A stretch of 64,000 nucleotides of DNA, from positions 829,501 to 893,500 of the forward strand of contig NC_008044.1 in assembly GCF_000014065.1 (NCBI RefSeq), written 5' to 3'. This DNA comes from Ruegeria sp. TM1040. GTDB lineage: Bacteria > Pseudomonadota > Alphaproteobacteria > Rhodobacterales > Rhodobacteraceae. The position numbers were made by a program, and so were the translations under genes. A model generated the notes under the pieces. That model worked only from the letters and a program-made list of their open reading frames with translations. It made no database searches and was not told where the DNA came from. Below, in pieces: positions 50,261-60,485 of the stretch (positions are counted from its first letter, which is position 1; every line of letters begins with the position of its first letter).

Positions 50261-51286
50261 TTATTTGGTCACTTCGGTCCAGATCTTGGAATAGATCCGC
50301 TGCACGTCGGGTGGGCAGGTCTTGGCGAGATAGCCGGCATCTTTGAGCTCGTCGGGAATAACCACCTCGGAGGCCTCTGCCATGGCCGCATCCATAAAGG
50401 GTTCAGATCCTTTGATGCCATTGGCGTAGCGGGCAAAATTGGACAGAAGCGCTGCGTTCTCCGGAGCCATGATATAGTTCAGGAACAGTTTGGCATTGTC
50501 GACATTCTGCGCATCCGCGAGGATCGCGGCGTTGTCCATCCAGATCGAAAACCCGGTCTGTGGATAGCCAAAGGCGATGTCATCGTTTTGCAGACGTGCC
50601 CGGAATGAGGCGCCGTTCCAATTGACCCCAGCCGCGAGGTCGCCCTTGGCGAACTTCTCGATGTTGCCATAGGCCATGGAGAGCCAGTCCTTTTTGGCCT
50701 CGACCAGTTTATCGCGCACTTTGGCCAGCATGTCCTTGTCGGCGGTGCATTGCTCTCCGCCCATGTAGTGAATGGCCATGCCCATCACGTCGAGCATCTC
50801 TGGAACGACGTTGATCTTGCCCTTCAGCTCTTCTGGCGGATCAAAGATCAGTGCCGCCGAGTTGATGTCGCCTGAATAAACCGAAGTATTGACGGTGACG
50901 CCCACGGTGCCCCATTGCCAAGGCACGGTGTAGTCGCGGCCAGGATCAAAATCCACATCGACCCAGCGCGGGTCCATGTTCTTGAAGTTCTCCATCTGGT
51001 TGGGCATCGACTTCATCAACAGGCCTTCGCCGATGAAGATCGGCACATAGGTGCCAGACGGCACCACGATGTCAAAGCCATGCCCACCTGCCTTGATCTT
51101 GGCCAGTGCGGTGTCGTTGCTGTCATAGTCGGTGATGGTGACGTCGATGTCGAACTCCTGTTCGAACTTCTCGATCAATTCCGGGCTGGTGTAGTTGCCC
51201 CAGTTGTAGATATTCAACTGCCCCTCCGCCATGGCCGCCGTCGCGGAGACGGTCGCAAGCGTTGTGGCTGCAATCAGATGTCTCAT
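50261..51286 (-). CDS. potD: Polyamine-type ABC transporter substrate-binding protein
   Basis: A 341-residue periplasmic protein with a signal peptide ([22 protein letters not shown]). The mature start [45 protein letters not shown] matches PotD/PotF. Family residues occur in [13 protein letters not shown] and [11 protein letters not shown]. It delivers putrescine, spermidine or a similar amine to the permeases encoded next. Ligand identity cannot be fixed from sequence. Confidence 0.9.
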   Translation of the reverse strand: MRHLIAATTLATVSATAAMAEGQLNIYNWGNYTSPELIEKFEQEFDIDVTITDYDSNDTALAKIKAGGHGFDIVVPSGTYVPIFIGEGLLMKSMPNQMENFKNMDPRWVDVDFDPGRDYTVPWQWGTVGVTVNTSVYSGDINSAALIFDPPEELKGKINVVPEMLDVMGMAIHYMGGEQCTADKDMLAKVRDKLVEAKKDWLSMAYGNIEKFAKGDLAAGVNWNGASFRARLQNDDIAFGYPQTGFSIWMDNAAILADAQNVDNAKLFLNYIMAPENAALLSNFARYANGIKGSEPFMDAAMAEASEVVIPDELKDAGYLAKTCPPDVQRIYSKIWTEVTK

Positions 51287-51353
51287 AAGTCATTTCTCCT
51301 GTCGGATGTTGGGTTTATGGGCGGCCAGTTGTCTCTGGCTCATGGTTTTGGAG

Positions 51354-52154
51354 TTATTTTCGGACTTTGTTCACAAAGTAAAAAGCGGTCACCATCAGGA
51401 CCGAGATCGCCAATAGGGCGGTGGAAATGGCGTTGATCTCGGGCGTTACCACACGGCGCAATTGTCCCAGCATATATGTGGGCAAGGTGTCCTGTCCGGC
51501 GGATTTGACGAACTCGGTGATCACCACGTCATCAAGAGAGATCACGAAGGCCAGCATCGCTCCGGCGAGAATTCCAGGCCAGAGCTGGGGCAGGGTGATG
51601 TGGCGAAAGACCTGAAACGGTGTGCCATACAGATCAGCGCCCGCGTGTTCGAGGCTCAGATCCATGCCCTGCAATCGCGCACGCACCGGCATATAGGCAA
51701 AGGGAATGCAAAAGGCCGAATGTGCGAGGATCAGGTAGCCAAGCCCGGTATAGCCGGTAAAGGATTTGATGCTGGCAAACACAATGAGGAGCGAGACCGC
51801 GGTGACGATCTCTGGCACCATCAACGGTTGATTGACCATTGCAAAGACCACGGTCTGCCCGCGCCAGGGCTTGCTGCGGGTGGTGGCCAGTGCCGCTAGA
51901 ACCGCTGCGGTGGTTGCGACACCCGACGCGCAGGTCGCAAGGATCAGAGAGCGGATCGTGGCATCCTTGACCTGTTCGTTATCCCAGGCCGACGCGTACC
52001 AGCGCCAGGAAAACCCTTCCCAGATTGCGATGGAGTCGCCAGCGTTAAAGGAATAGGCGACTAGAAGTAGAATCGGCAGGTACAGCAGCACAAAGCAGGC
52101 GATGGCGATGGCTGTGAAGCCCGTCTGGCGGCGAACATCAAATCCTTTAGACAT
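51354..52154 (-). CDS. potC: Polyamine-type ABC transporter permease (PotC/PotI-like)
   Basis: A 266-residue membrane protein with six predicted helices. The EAA-loop motif is EHAGADLYGTPFQVFRHITLPQLWPGILAGAMLAFVISLDDVVITEF, typical of PotC/PotI, which couples to the ATPase. It overlaps the partner permease gene by 8 bases. Confidence 0.92.
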   Translation of the reverse strand: MSKGFDVRRQTGFTAIAIACFVLLYLPILLLVAYSFNAGDSIAIWEGFSWRWYASAWDNEQVKDATIRSLILATCASGVATTAAVLAALATTRSKPWRGQTVVFAMVNQPLMVPEIVTAVSLLIVFASIKSFTGYTGLGYLILAHSAFCIPFAYMPVRARLQGMDLSLEHAGADLYGTPFQVFRHITLPQLWPGILAGAMLAFVISLDDVVITEFVKSAGQDTLPTYMLGQLRRVVTPEINAISTALLAISVLMVTAFYFVNKVRK

Positions 52155-53079
52155 CGCTTTCGCCCTCCCGCCCGATGGCGCGCACGTAGAACACCAGCGC
52201 CACCATCACCACCGCCAAAAGCGTCAGCGCCAGCGCGGCGCCAAGGGGCCAGTTGCGCAACTGCCCAAACTGCAGCTCAATGAGGTTGCCCAGCATCAGC
52301 TGCTTGCCGCCGCCCAGCACGCGTGGGGTGACATAGGCGCCAAGGCAGGGCACAAAGACAAGAATGGAGCCAGCCACAACGCCAGGTTTCACCAAGGGGA
52401 AGATGATGCGCCGCAGTACGTCCAGTCGGCTGGCATAGAGGTCATAGCCCGCCTCCACCAAATCGAAACCGAGCCGCTCCATCGAGGCATAGATGGGCAG
52501 GATCATCAGCGGCAGATAGACATAGGTCATCCCGATCAGAACCGAAAACTCTGTGAACAGCATCTGGATCGGCTCATCAATGAGCCCGCTGGCCATCAAC
52601 AGCGTGTTGATGGTGCCTTGGTTGCGAATGAGCTCCATGATCGCAAAGGTTCGGATCAACAGATTGGTCCAGAAAGGGATCATGATCAGCAGCATCCACA
52701 TGTCCCGGCGGTGCTGAGGGCGCGTGGCGATGAAATAGGCGGTGGGAAAGCCCACGATCAGACAGAGAAACGCCGTCATCAGCGAGAGCTTGATAGAGCG
52801 CCAGAACACCAGAAGATGCGCGTCCGCCAGTTGCAGCTCTTCGGTGAAAAAGTCCCGCTCGGCCACCACGTTGAACCAGGGCTCCAACGTAAAGCGCCAT
52901 TCAACACCGCCGTAATCACCGGGGGTGAGGAATGAGTAGATCACCACCACCAGCAATGGCCCACTTGCGGCAAGGCTGAGGATTACAAGTGCAGGTGTGA
53001 GCAGCAACCACCGGCTGCGCCGCTCGCGCCGGGCGCGCGGATCGGGGTGGGGCGGGGCAGTGAGAGCGGGATCCTGCAT
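52147..53079 (-). CDS. potB: Polyamine-type ABC transporter permease (PotB/PotH-like)
   Basis: A 310-residue membrane protein with a basic cytoplasmic N-terminus (PHPDPRARRERRSRWLLL) and six helices. The EAA-loop is EAGYDLYASRLDVLRRIIFPLVKPGVVAGSILVFVPCLGAYVTPRVLGGG. It forms the channel together with the PotC-like permease. It starts 4 bases after the ATPase gene stop. Confidence 0.92.
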   Translation of the reverse strand: MQDPALTAPPHPDPRARRERRSRWLLLTPALVILSLAASGPLLVVVIYSFLTPGDYGGVEWRFTLEPWFNVVAERDFFTEELQLADAHLLVFWRSIKLSLMTAFLCLIVGFPTAYFIATRPQHRRDMWMLLIMIPFWTNLLIRTFAIMELIRNQGTINTLLMASGLIDEPIQMLFTEFSVLIGMTYVYLPLMILPIYASMERLGFDLVEAGYDLYASRLDVLRRIIFPLVKPGVVAGSILVFVPCLGAYVTPRVLGGGKQLMLGNLIELQFGQLRNWPLGAALALTLLAVVMVALVFYVRAIGREGESDV

Positions 53080-53083
53080 GGGC

Positions 53084-54163
53084 TCAATCCTTCAGGATCT
53101 GCGCGGTGTCAGGCGCAAAGCACACCCCCACCGTGTCATTGATCGCCAAGGTCTGCGTTTGTCCCGGCTGGTTTTGCCGCCGCAGGATAAAAGTGCCGCC
53201 CCCTTCCATTGTGACGTGATAGTGGGTGTCGGTGCCGAAATAGACCACGTTGTCCAAGGTTCCGATCAACAGCGCGTCTGTACGTTCGCAAAGCCTCGCA
53301 TGTTCAGGGCGCACCGCCAATGTCACCGCCTGTCCTGCGGAATGGGCGCCCCCTTCCGGAGCCTTGGCCAGGATTTCCTCACCCGATGCGAGCCGGACCA
53401 AGGCCCCGCTTTCGGTGGAAGATACCATCTGGGCTTTCAGAAAATTGGTGTCGCCGATGAAGTCGGCCACGAACCGCTCGGCCGGATGATCGTAGATGTC
53501 CCGCGGCCCGCCGATCTGCCGGATGGTGCCCGCATTCATCACCGCGATGCGGTCCGACATCGTCAGCGCTTCTTCCTGGTCATGGGTGACAAAGACAAAA
53601 GTGATGCCGGTTTCATGCTGAAGCCGTTTGAGTTCGAGCTGCATTTCCTTGCGCAGTTTGAAGTCGAGTGCGGAGAGAGGCTCGTCCAGCAACAGGACCT
53701 TGGGGCGCGGCGCGAGGGCACGGGCCAGCGCCACGCGCTGTTGCTGACCACCGGAAATCTGCGCGGTTTTCCGGTCGGCCATCGCCGTCATCTGCACCAG
53801 CTCCAGCATCTCCGAGACGGTTGCGGCAATTTCCGCCTTCGGTCGCTTAAGCATCTGAAGTCCAAAGGCGATATTCTCTGAAACGGTCATATGCGGAAAC
53901 AGCGCATAGGATTGAAACACCGTATTGACTGGGCGCTGATGCGGGGGGTGTCGCAAAAGGTCTTTGCCGTCGAGCATCAATTGACCACGAGTGGGATCCA
54001 GAAACCCGGCAATCATGCGCAACAGCGTTGTTTTTCCGCAGCCGGAAGGACCAAGGAGCGTAAAAAATTCATTGGATTGAATGGTGAGAGAAACATCATC
54101 CAATGCGGTGAAAGCCTCTGCGCCTTCGCCAAATATCTTGGTTAGGCCATCAATTTTGATCAT
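53084..54163 (-). CDS. potA: Polyamine-type ABC transporter ATPase
   Basis: A 359-residue ATP-binding protein starting [26 protein letters not shown]. Walker A is GPSGCGKTT, the Q-loop FQSYALFPH, the signature ISGGQQQR, Walker [13 protein letters not shown] and the H-loop VTHDQEEAL. The C-terminal TOBE domain (residues 260-355) regulates or couples transport. It is the first gene of the leftward four-gene transporter operon. Confidence 0.95.
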
Positions 54164-54753
54164 GCAAACGTCTCTTGTTGGCCGCAAGGACGTCATTCAC
54201 GCCCTTTGAAGCCTGAAATATTTCAAAATGAACGCCGAGGGCGTCTTACGGCTCCTCTTGGCATCTGCTCTTCCAGCTTGCATTTTGATCAAATTGGGAG
54301 TCAATGATTTTTATATTTTACCGCAAAACCCGCAGGAAGGCCCAATCCGGACACGCTTGATGCTGCAATGAGAAGGCCTGCGACCAAAGCCCTGAATAAG
54401 TGCCTCCTAAAAGCGTCGCGTGTATTCCATCACAGGTGTAAAAAGATGTCGGCTTTGGATCGTAGATTAGCCTGCCAAATTTGAGAGTGAACCATAAGCG
54501 CTTCGCAACGCTAGGATAAAAAAACTCTGATTCCGGGTTTTTATATTGCTGATTTATTAGTCATTAAGCGCTGTGGCGCAGGGTTTCTGATGAGCAAGTG
54601 AAACCTCAGCTGCGAATCCGGGAACGGTCGGTCAAAGAACCGATGGCCTAAGGTCCGGGCCTTCGGCCTTCGTTGCGGGCACACAGTCAGTTTTCATGTT
54701 CAGTCACATCAAGGCGCGTCGCGCGCCGTTTGGTCAAAAAGTGAAGTGTGAAA
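54164..54753. other. Intergenic control region between transporter and chemoreceptor
   Basis: 590 bases without a convincing gene. The stretch 54290-54330 is AT-rich and likely holds the leftward transporter promoter. Another AT-rich stretch (54520-54565) may hold the chemoreceptor promoter. A GC-rich hairpin-like segment (GGGCCTTCGGCC near 54657) precedes the chemoreceptor leader. Confidence 0.45.
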
Positions 54754-57537
54754 ATGTCTGATCCGTCTGAAGTCCAATCAAGACCTCGCCGCAAATTTGG
54801 TATTTTCCGCAGTGTGCGCTCTAAACTCAGTGCTGTCTTGGTGCTTCTGGCCGCGGGCATTACCCTATTTGGTTATATCACTTATGGGCTGCTCATGCAG
54901 GTCTCCGGGCATATTACCGAACTGAATGACGAAAACCTTCCCGACCTCGAAGTCTCGCAAGACATCACCCTTGCGGCCGATATGGCCAAAGACAGCATGA
55001 TTACCATGCTGGTGGTGGATAATGCCGCGGGCATCGATCAGGCCATGGGCGAGGTGGACGCCGCGCGCACGGCGCTGGGCAGTGCGATTGCAGAGCTCAA
55101 CGACGATATCGAACCCCAGTTTTCCGCAAGCCTTGATGAGGTGTCTCAGGCTCTTGCGGATCTTGCCGAGGCCCGCAGGGTCACTTTCGCAAGTGATGAC
55201 CAGATTGAGGCCAGAGTACGCGACATGCAAAGCATCATCAGCGAACTCAGCGTCGTCATGGCGGAACTGTCGCGCTCTGCCGCCATCGAATTGCGACAGG
55301 GCGCCGAGGCGACAGATCAGAAAATTGACAATACGGTCACGCGCCTGGTCGAGGTGGATTTTTACAATCAATCGCTCCTGCTGGAGGCCCAGGCCGAACT
55401 CAATCTGCTGACCGGCGCCGCCGTGTCGGCCGGAGGGACCAAAGACCCCGAGACCCTGGCCCAGATAGAGGCCATGGCTGAAAAATCGCGCGACCGTCTC
55501 TTGGAAATCACCGACATTATCAGCGAACGCGCTCCCGAGATTTTTGACACCTCACTCCTGATTACGGCTGTGTTTACGCTCGAGACGGTGCTGGCGCAGA
55601 GCCTGTTTCCCTCCGAAACCCTGCGCAAGGCTGCATTGAGCGCCCGCGCCGACACAGCAAAAGCCATTGATACGGCAATCAACGCCCAGATGCGCAGTTT
55701 GCTGGCATCGGTTAACGCGGCGAAGGATGCGAACGGCGATGCGCTCGAGTTGCTGCTCACCAATGAGGTGGGCTTTCTGCGAGAGCTGGTTGAGATCGGG
55801 ATCGCGATCAACATGTTCCAGGTTGCCGCTCTTGATGCGGCTACTTCCGATGACGAAGCCAGCGTAAGTGACGCCGAGAAGGGAATGGTTGAAGCAGGCG
55901 CCCTTTTTGCAAAGTATCAGGATTTTCGCGATGGGCGGGTTGTCGAGTTCCTCTCGCGCCTGAGCGATCTGAATGATCCCGAAACGGGCCTCGCAGCTCT
56001 TCAGATCAAAGGCATCAAAGCTGCAGAAGCATCAGACGCGGCCACCCTCAATGCACGCACTTCGGTCGAGGCGATCTCCCAGCGCGCTGCGGAGTTCACC
56101 GCCAGCACACTCAGTGAAATCGATGTGATGACGGATGAAATCTTTGATGAAGTCGAGTTGATGGTGCGGGACCTAGTTGTCTCAGCCGCTGTTGCAGGCG
56201 TGTGTTTCCTTGCGATATTTTCCGTTATTCAGCTTCTGATCCTGCGTCCGTTGAACCGGATCAGTGCGAGCACGGAACGGCTTGCGGAGGGGGATCGCAG
56301 CCCTGTCACCGGGTTTGAACGCACCAGTACAGAGATTTACCGGATCGCGCGCTCGCTGTCGGTGTTCCGCGATGGGATCGTCGAAAAAGAAGAGCTCGAA
56401 GAGATGGCGGCCGCCGAACGGCAGGAGCGCGAACGGGTGCAGGCCAAGGCGGTCGAGGCGCTGGGCACGGGGCTGGAGCGGCTCTCCAGCGGGGATCTGA
56501 CCGGCCACATCCACGAAGAACTCGGCGAGGGCTATGACCGGCTGCGGCTCGACTTCAACCGCACCCTCGACACCTTGAATGACACCGTCGGCCAGGTGAT
56601 CGACACCTCTGCCTCCATTCGCAACGGCGCCTCGGAAATCAGCCAGGCCTCGCAGGACCTGTCGCATCGCACCGAAAGCCAGGCCGCGACGCTCGAAGAG
56701 ACCGCCGCCGCATTGGATGAGATGACGGCCAGCGTGACCTCTGCCGCGGAAGGCGCGCGCGATGTGGAACGCACCTCGAACGAGGCGCGCAGCGAGGCCG
56801 AAGCCAGTGGCGATATCGTGCGCAGCGCTGTTTCGGCGATGACCGAGATCGAACAGAGTTCGGGCAAGATCGCGCAGATCATCTCGGTGATTGACGATAT
56901 CGCCTTTCAGACTAACCTCTTGGCACTCAATGCCGGTGTCGAGGCGGCCCGGGCCGGGGAGGCGGGGCGTGGCTTTGCGGTTGTGGCCTCCGAGGTGCGG
57001 GGCCTTGCGCAGCGCTCTTCGGATGCGGCGCTGGAAATCAAGAATCTGATCAGCGACAGCTCGAAACAGGTGGAGCGTGGTGTTGATCTTGTGGGCAAGG
57101 CCGGTGAGGCGCTGGACAACATCCTGAACCGCGTGAGTCATGTCTCCGAGCTGATTTCCGGGATCGCCACCGGTGCGCAGGAGCAATCCACGGGGCTCTT
57201 GGAAATCAACACGGGTATGAACCAGCTGGATCAGGTGACCCAGCAAAACGCTGCCATGGTCGAGGAGGCCACTGCGGCGAGCCAGCTCCTGAACACGGAT
57301 GCGGAGACGCTTGCGGATCTGGTGGCCCGGTTCCAGACGGCAAATACGGCGCGGACCCCTGCCGCGGGCGCTGGGGATGTGGGCGAGGACGCCGGATCAG
57401 AGGCGCTTGCTCCCACAAGCTGGGGCGATGCACAGGACATCGAGTGGGAGGCCACCGAGGTCGAAGAGCCCTTTGTCCCGGAGCAGACAGACTGGTCCGA
57501 CTTTGATGGCGACGACACTCAGGCAACCGGGACGTAA
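54754..57537 (+). CDS. Methyl-accepting chemotaxis protein
   Basis: A 927-residue transmembrane receptor. TM1 is about residues 25-50 ([24 protein letters not shown]). A long helical periplasmic sensor of about 420 residues follows. TM2 is [23 protein letters not shown], then HAMP ([17 protein letters not shown]) and the signalling domain with hairpin tip [46 protein letters not shown]. Near the C-terminus DWSDF fits the CheR-docking pattern x-W-x-x-F but lies 10 residues before the end. GTG 54748 is an alternative start. The ligand is unknown. Confidence 0.95.
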   Translation: MSDPSEVQSRPRRKFGIFRSVRSKLSAVLVLLAAGITLFGYITYGLLMQVSGHITELNDENLPDLEVSQDITLAADMAKDSMITMLVVDNAAGIDQAMGEVDAARTALGSAIAELNDDIEPQFSASLDEVSQALADLAEARRVTFASDDQIEARVRDMQSIISELSVVMAELSRSAAIELRQGAEATDQKIDNTVTRLVEVDFYNQSLLLEAQAELNLLTGAAVSAGGTKDPETLAQIEAMAEKSRDRLLEITDIISERAPEIFDTSLLITAVFTLETVLAQSLFPSETLRKAALSARADTAKAIDTAINAQMRSLLASVNAAKDANGDALELLLTNEVGFLRELVEIGIAINMFQVAALDAATSDDEASVSDAEKGMVEAGALFAKYQDFRDGRVVEFLSRLSDLNDPETGLAALQIKGIKAAEASDAATLNARTSVEAISQRAAEFTASTLSEIDVMTDEIFDEVELMVRDLVVSAAVAGVCFLAIFSVIQLLILRPLNRISASTERLAEGDRSPVTGFERTSTEIYRIARSLSVFRDGIVEKEELEEMAAAERQERERVQAKAVEALGTGLERLSSGDLTGHIHEELGEGYDRLRLDFNRTLDTLNDTVGQVIDTSASIRNGASEISQASQDLSHRTESQAATLEETAAALDEMTASVTSAAEGARDVERTSNEARSEAEASGDIVRSAVSAMTEIEQSSGKIAQIISVIDDIAFQTNLLALNAGVEAARAGEAGRGFAVVASEVRGLAQRSSDAALEIKNLISDSSKQVERGVDLVGKAGEALDNILNRVSHVSELISGIATGAQEQSTGLLEINTGMNQLDQVTQQNAAMVEEATAASQLLNTDAETLADLVARFQTANTARTPAAGAGDVGEDAGSEALAPTSWGDAQDIEWEATEVEEPFVPEQTDWSDFDGDDTQATGT

Positions 57538-58675
57538 AAGACCCTTTGAGGGCCTGACTCGGGTTGCGCCGGGTGCTCGAATGCGTCGACCCTATTGGGC
57601 ATTTTGAAACGCGCGTAGCTGATCAAAGTTTGAGGAATGTGATGCAACAGCGCCTCAGCGCGAGGTGACTTGGCGCAGACGGGCAACGTGATGCCCATCG
57701 TTCAAAACTCTGCATCATTGCGTCACTTCAGGTGAACCAACCAGATACTCCAAGTGCCGGATGCTGATACTTTTCGCGATTTTCTTTGAGAACAAGACAC
57801 GAGGAATACGTAAGCCTATCCTCGCGTCATTGGGCCGCCAGCGACACACATGGTGTTTTCGAACCATGATGCGATCTTTAATGCTCACCTTGGGCCCATT
57901 GGTGCGAGGAAATTCACTGATCATAGGAACCTCGAAGCGCAGGCCTATGGAAGTCAAAGGTGTTGGGGCATCGTCTGGGTCGCGAAGCTGAGCCGCTGCA
58001 AGAGGTGCGCGGTAGACACCAGAGAATCGACCAAAGATTTCTTTCTAAGAATTGTCCATTGGCTTTGCTTCGTTTGCCCCCGCTTGGGGGGGCGAAAGCA
58101 ACTCGGGCATTTCGCATTTGCCGCGCAGAGGCGCGTTAGCAATCCAGTCTTTGTCTCGGCTCAGACCAGGTCGGTTCTGAGCGTTTCCGAATTGGTGGAA
58201 AGGCTTCAGTTTGGTACTGCGACGTGAAGCTGTGCCCGAGGTCCCGAGCCTTGCGAACTCCGTGGCAAGCCGAAACGGATTGTCTGTATGGACGCCATCA
58301 AGTTTCCCAACCGCAGGGCGCGCAGCTTCGCATCACGCGGTATCGCGTTGTTCCTCATATCTTCGGCCAGGTGAGGCAAGGCGTGCAAATTCTTGACCTG
58401 ACGTAACAGAGCCGTAAGGATAGAAAGCTGGGACGACGCAAAGATACACAAACGGGGGATGGTTTATGGCGATTGTCGATCGGGGTGCATCCAAAGCGGC
58501 CGGGTAGAATATACAGTCCGGCGCTTGCCTGTCGTTTCAGGGTGCAAGCGCCATTTTGGTTTCATCCATCACGTTTTTGCTCCCCAGCACCTGTTCTACT
58601 CATCCCTTTCTCGCACGCTGGGCTACGTCGCCTATGGCGGTCTGAGCCCGAGACGCTCAATTTGGAAGGCAAATT
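57538..58675. other. 1.1-kb stretch without a convincing gene
   Basis: Short frames occur on both strands (minus 57715-57957, plus 57850-58227, minus 58206-58451), but they overlap one another, have poor codon composition and suggest no family. The stretch may be a decayed gene or long regulatory DNA. AT content is higher near 57760-57830. The last bases hold GGAAGG, the ribosome site of the protease gene. Confidence 0.4.
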
Positions 58676-60466
58676 TTGGTTTCTTCTTCGACGATCCGGG
58701 GCCTTGGTCGTACCGCGCAATCTGCGGCGGTTTGTCTGTCGCTTGGCCTGGCCACCTGTGGGCTCATGTCTTTGGGTCTATCCGCGCTGGCCCCATCGAA
58801 AGCGCAGGCACAGACCTATAGTCTGGGTGCTGTCGCCGATCCAGAGGTCTATGCGGCGGTGCCAAAGTCCGCACCGCTTGCGCGGGGCGATTATCTGAGC
58901 GCCCCACCTCAGCTGTCGCTCAAACGATTTGTACCCCCGGTGGGCGATCAGGGCCAGCAGGGCAGCTGTGTGGGCTGGGCCACCGCTTATGCGGCGCGCA
59001 CCTTGCTCAAGGCCAAGGATCTCGAGGTTGAGAACACTGATCGGCTGCGCGACCTGGTGCTGTCGCCGTCTTATGTGTTCAACCAGATCCACCAGCCTGG
59101 CTGCAACGGGTCTTATGTCGCAGAGGCGTTGACGCTGATGCAGCGGCAGGGCGTGTCGCTCTTGCGCGACTTTCCCTATGATCAATATTCCTGCACGGCA
59201 CAGCCTTCGGCGAGCCTGCGCGACAAAGCGAGCCAGTTCCGGATCAAAGGCTATTCACGCCTCTGGGGGGGCTATGGCCGCAACAAGCACGTCGCAACCC
59301 GGCGCGCGCTGGCCAATGGCAATCCGGTTGTGATCGTCATGGGGGTGGGCGACGGGTTCATGCGCCACAGCGGCAGTGGCATCTGGGAGCCAACCTCTAC
59401 TGAATGGAGTGAGCTGCGCAGCAACACGCTGGGGGCGCATGCGATGACCGTGGTGGGGTATGATGACACCCGCGGTGGCGGCGCTTTCGAAGTGGTCAAT
59501 TCCTGGAGTGCGGGATGGGGCAACCGCGGCTATTTCTGGATTTCATACGAGGATTTCAACGCTTTCGTCTATGAGGGCTATGAGGTGCTGCCGCCCGATC
59601 CACCTCCGCCGCCTCGGGTGGTCGATATGGCGGGCAGCGCACGGGTGCTGCATCTCTCGGGCAATGAGCTGGACGTGACGCGCAGCGAAGGCGGTTACAA
59701 AATCCGCAAACCCCTGCCATCGGGCACGCGCTTTCGGGTCGAGGCCTCAAGCAAATTCAACGGCGCACTATATGTGATCGGGGGCGATTCCAGCGGCGAC
59801 TATGTGAGCCTGTTTCCCCGCGGCGACCGGGTGACGCCCTATACCCATGGCGGAACCACGATGCTGTTGCCGGGGCCGACAGAGCAGCATTTCACCCGGC
59901 TCAATGACACGGTTGGAACCGATTACTATGTCTTGCTTTACGCGCAGGAGCCGCTCGATCCGGAAACCATTGCGATGCGTATGGCGCGCGGATCCGGCAG
60001 CGTGGAGGCACGGCTGCGCAGTGCGCTTGGCAACCGTCTCGTGCCACAAGATGAGATGGAGTTGCTCGCGTCAGGCATCGGTTTCGAAGCCGCAAGTGGA
60101 GAGGCGGATGTGGCGGCTCTGGTCCTGAGCATCGACCACATTGCCCCGGATCCCGCGCAAGCCGATCGCGAGGCGCCACTGATTGTGCTCACCAACCCGG
60201 CGCCCGAGGCCTTTGACAGCGCGGATGCGGTGATCCCCGTGCAAAGCCGTCTTTTCCGCCTCGAGGGCATGGCGCAGGATGAAAGCGAGATTGCTTCGCT
60301 GCGTGTCAACGGATCTCTGAGCAGCCGCTATTCCTCGCGCGGACCGTTTCGCGCCGAGATCGAGCTCCCCGAAGGGCCCGGTCCCCATTCCATCGAAATT
60401 GAAACACGCGACGCAGCGGGCAATGCCGCGCGCCGGAGTTTTCAATTCAGCCTGACTTTCAACTGA
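58676..60466 (+). CDS. Exported papain-like (C1) protease with DUF4384 and Ig-like domains
   Basis: A 596-residue protein. The TTG start has GGAAGG 6 bases upstream. A signal peptide (residues about 12-45, ending SKAQAQ) directs export. The C1 peptidase domain (80-300) has oxyanion Gln92, nucleophile Cys98 in DQGQQGSCVGWATAYAA, His255 in LGAHAMTVVGYDD and Asn275 in EVVNSWSAGWGNRGYFWISY. A Pro linker leads to a DUF4384-like domain (345-430: SGTRFRVEASSKFNGALYVIGGDSSGDYVSLFPRGD) and a C-terminal Ig-like domain. It is followed 19 bases later by the giant TPR-OmpA-propeller gene, its likely partner. Confidence 0.85.
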   Translation: MVSSSTIRGLGRTAQSAAVCLSLGLATCGLMSLGLSALAPSKAQAQTYSLGAVADPEVYAAVPKSAPLARGDYLSAPPQLSLKRFVPPVGDQGQQGSCVGWATAYAARTLLKAKDLEVENTDRLRDLVLSPSYVFNQIHQPGCNGSYVAEALTLMQRQGVSLLRDFPYDQYSCTAQPSASLRDKASQFRIKGYSRLWGGYGRNKHVATRRALANGNPVVIVMGVGDGFMRHSGSGIWEPTSTEWSELRSNTLGAHAMTVVGYDDTRGGGAFEVVNSWSAGWGNRGYFWISYEDFNAFVYEGYEVLPPDPPPPPRVVDMAGSARVLHLSGNELDVTRSEGGYKIRKPLPSGTRFRVEASSKFNGALYVIGGDSSGDYVSLFPRGDRVTPYTHGGTTMLLPGPTEQHFTRLNDTVGTDYYVLLYAQEPLDPETIAMRMARGSGSVEARLRSALGNRLVPQDEMELLASGIGFEAASGEADVAALVLSIDHIAPDPAQADREAPLIVLTNPAPEAFDSADAVIPVQSRLFRLEGMAQDESEIASLRVNGSLSSRYSSRGPFRAEIELPEGPGPHSIEIETRDAAGNAARRSFQFSLTFN

Positions 60467-60485
60467 TCCTTACAGGAGACGTTCC

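Noticed and set aside
57715-57957. 80-codon minus-strand frame in the gap after the chemoreceptor
   Set aside because: No ribosome site, composition is mixed and no family is suggested; left as unexplained DNA.
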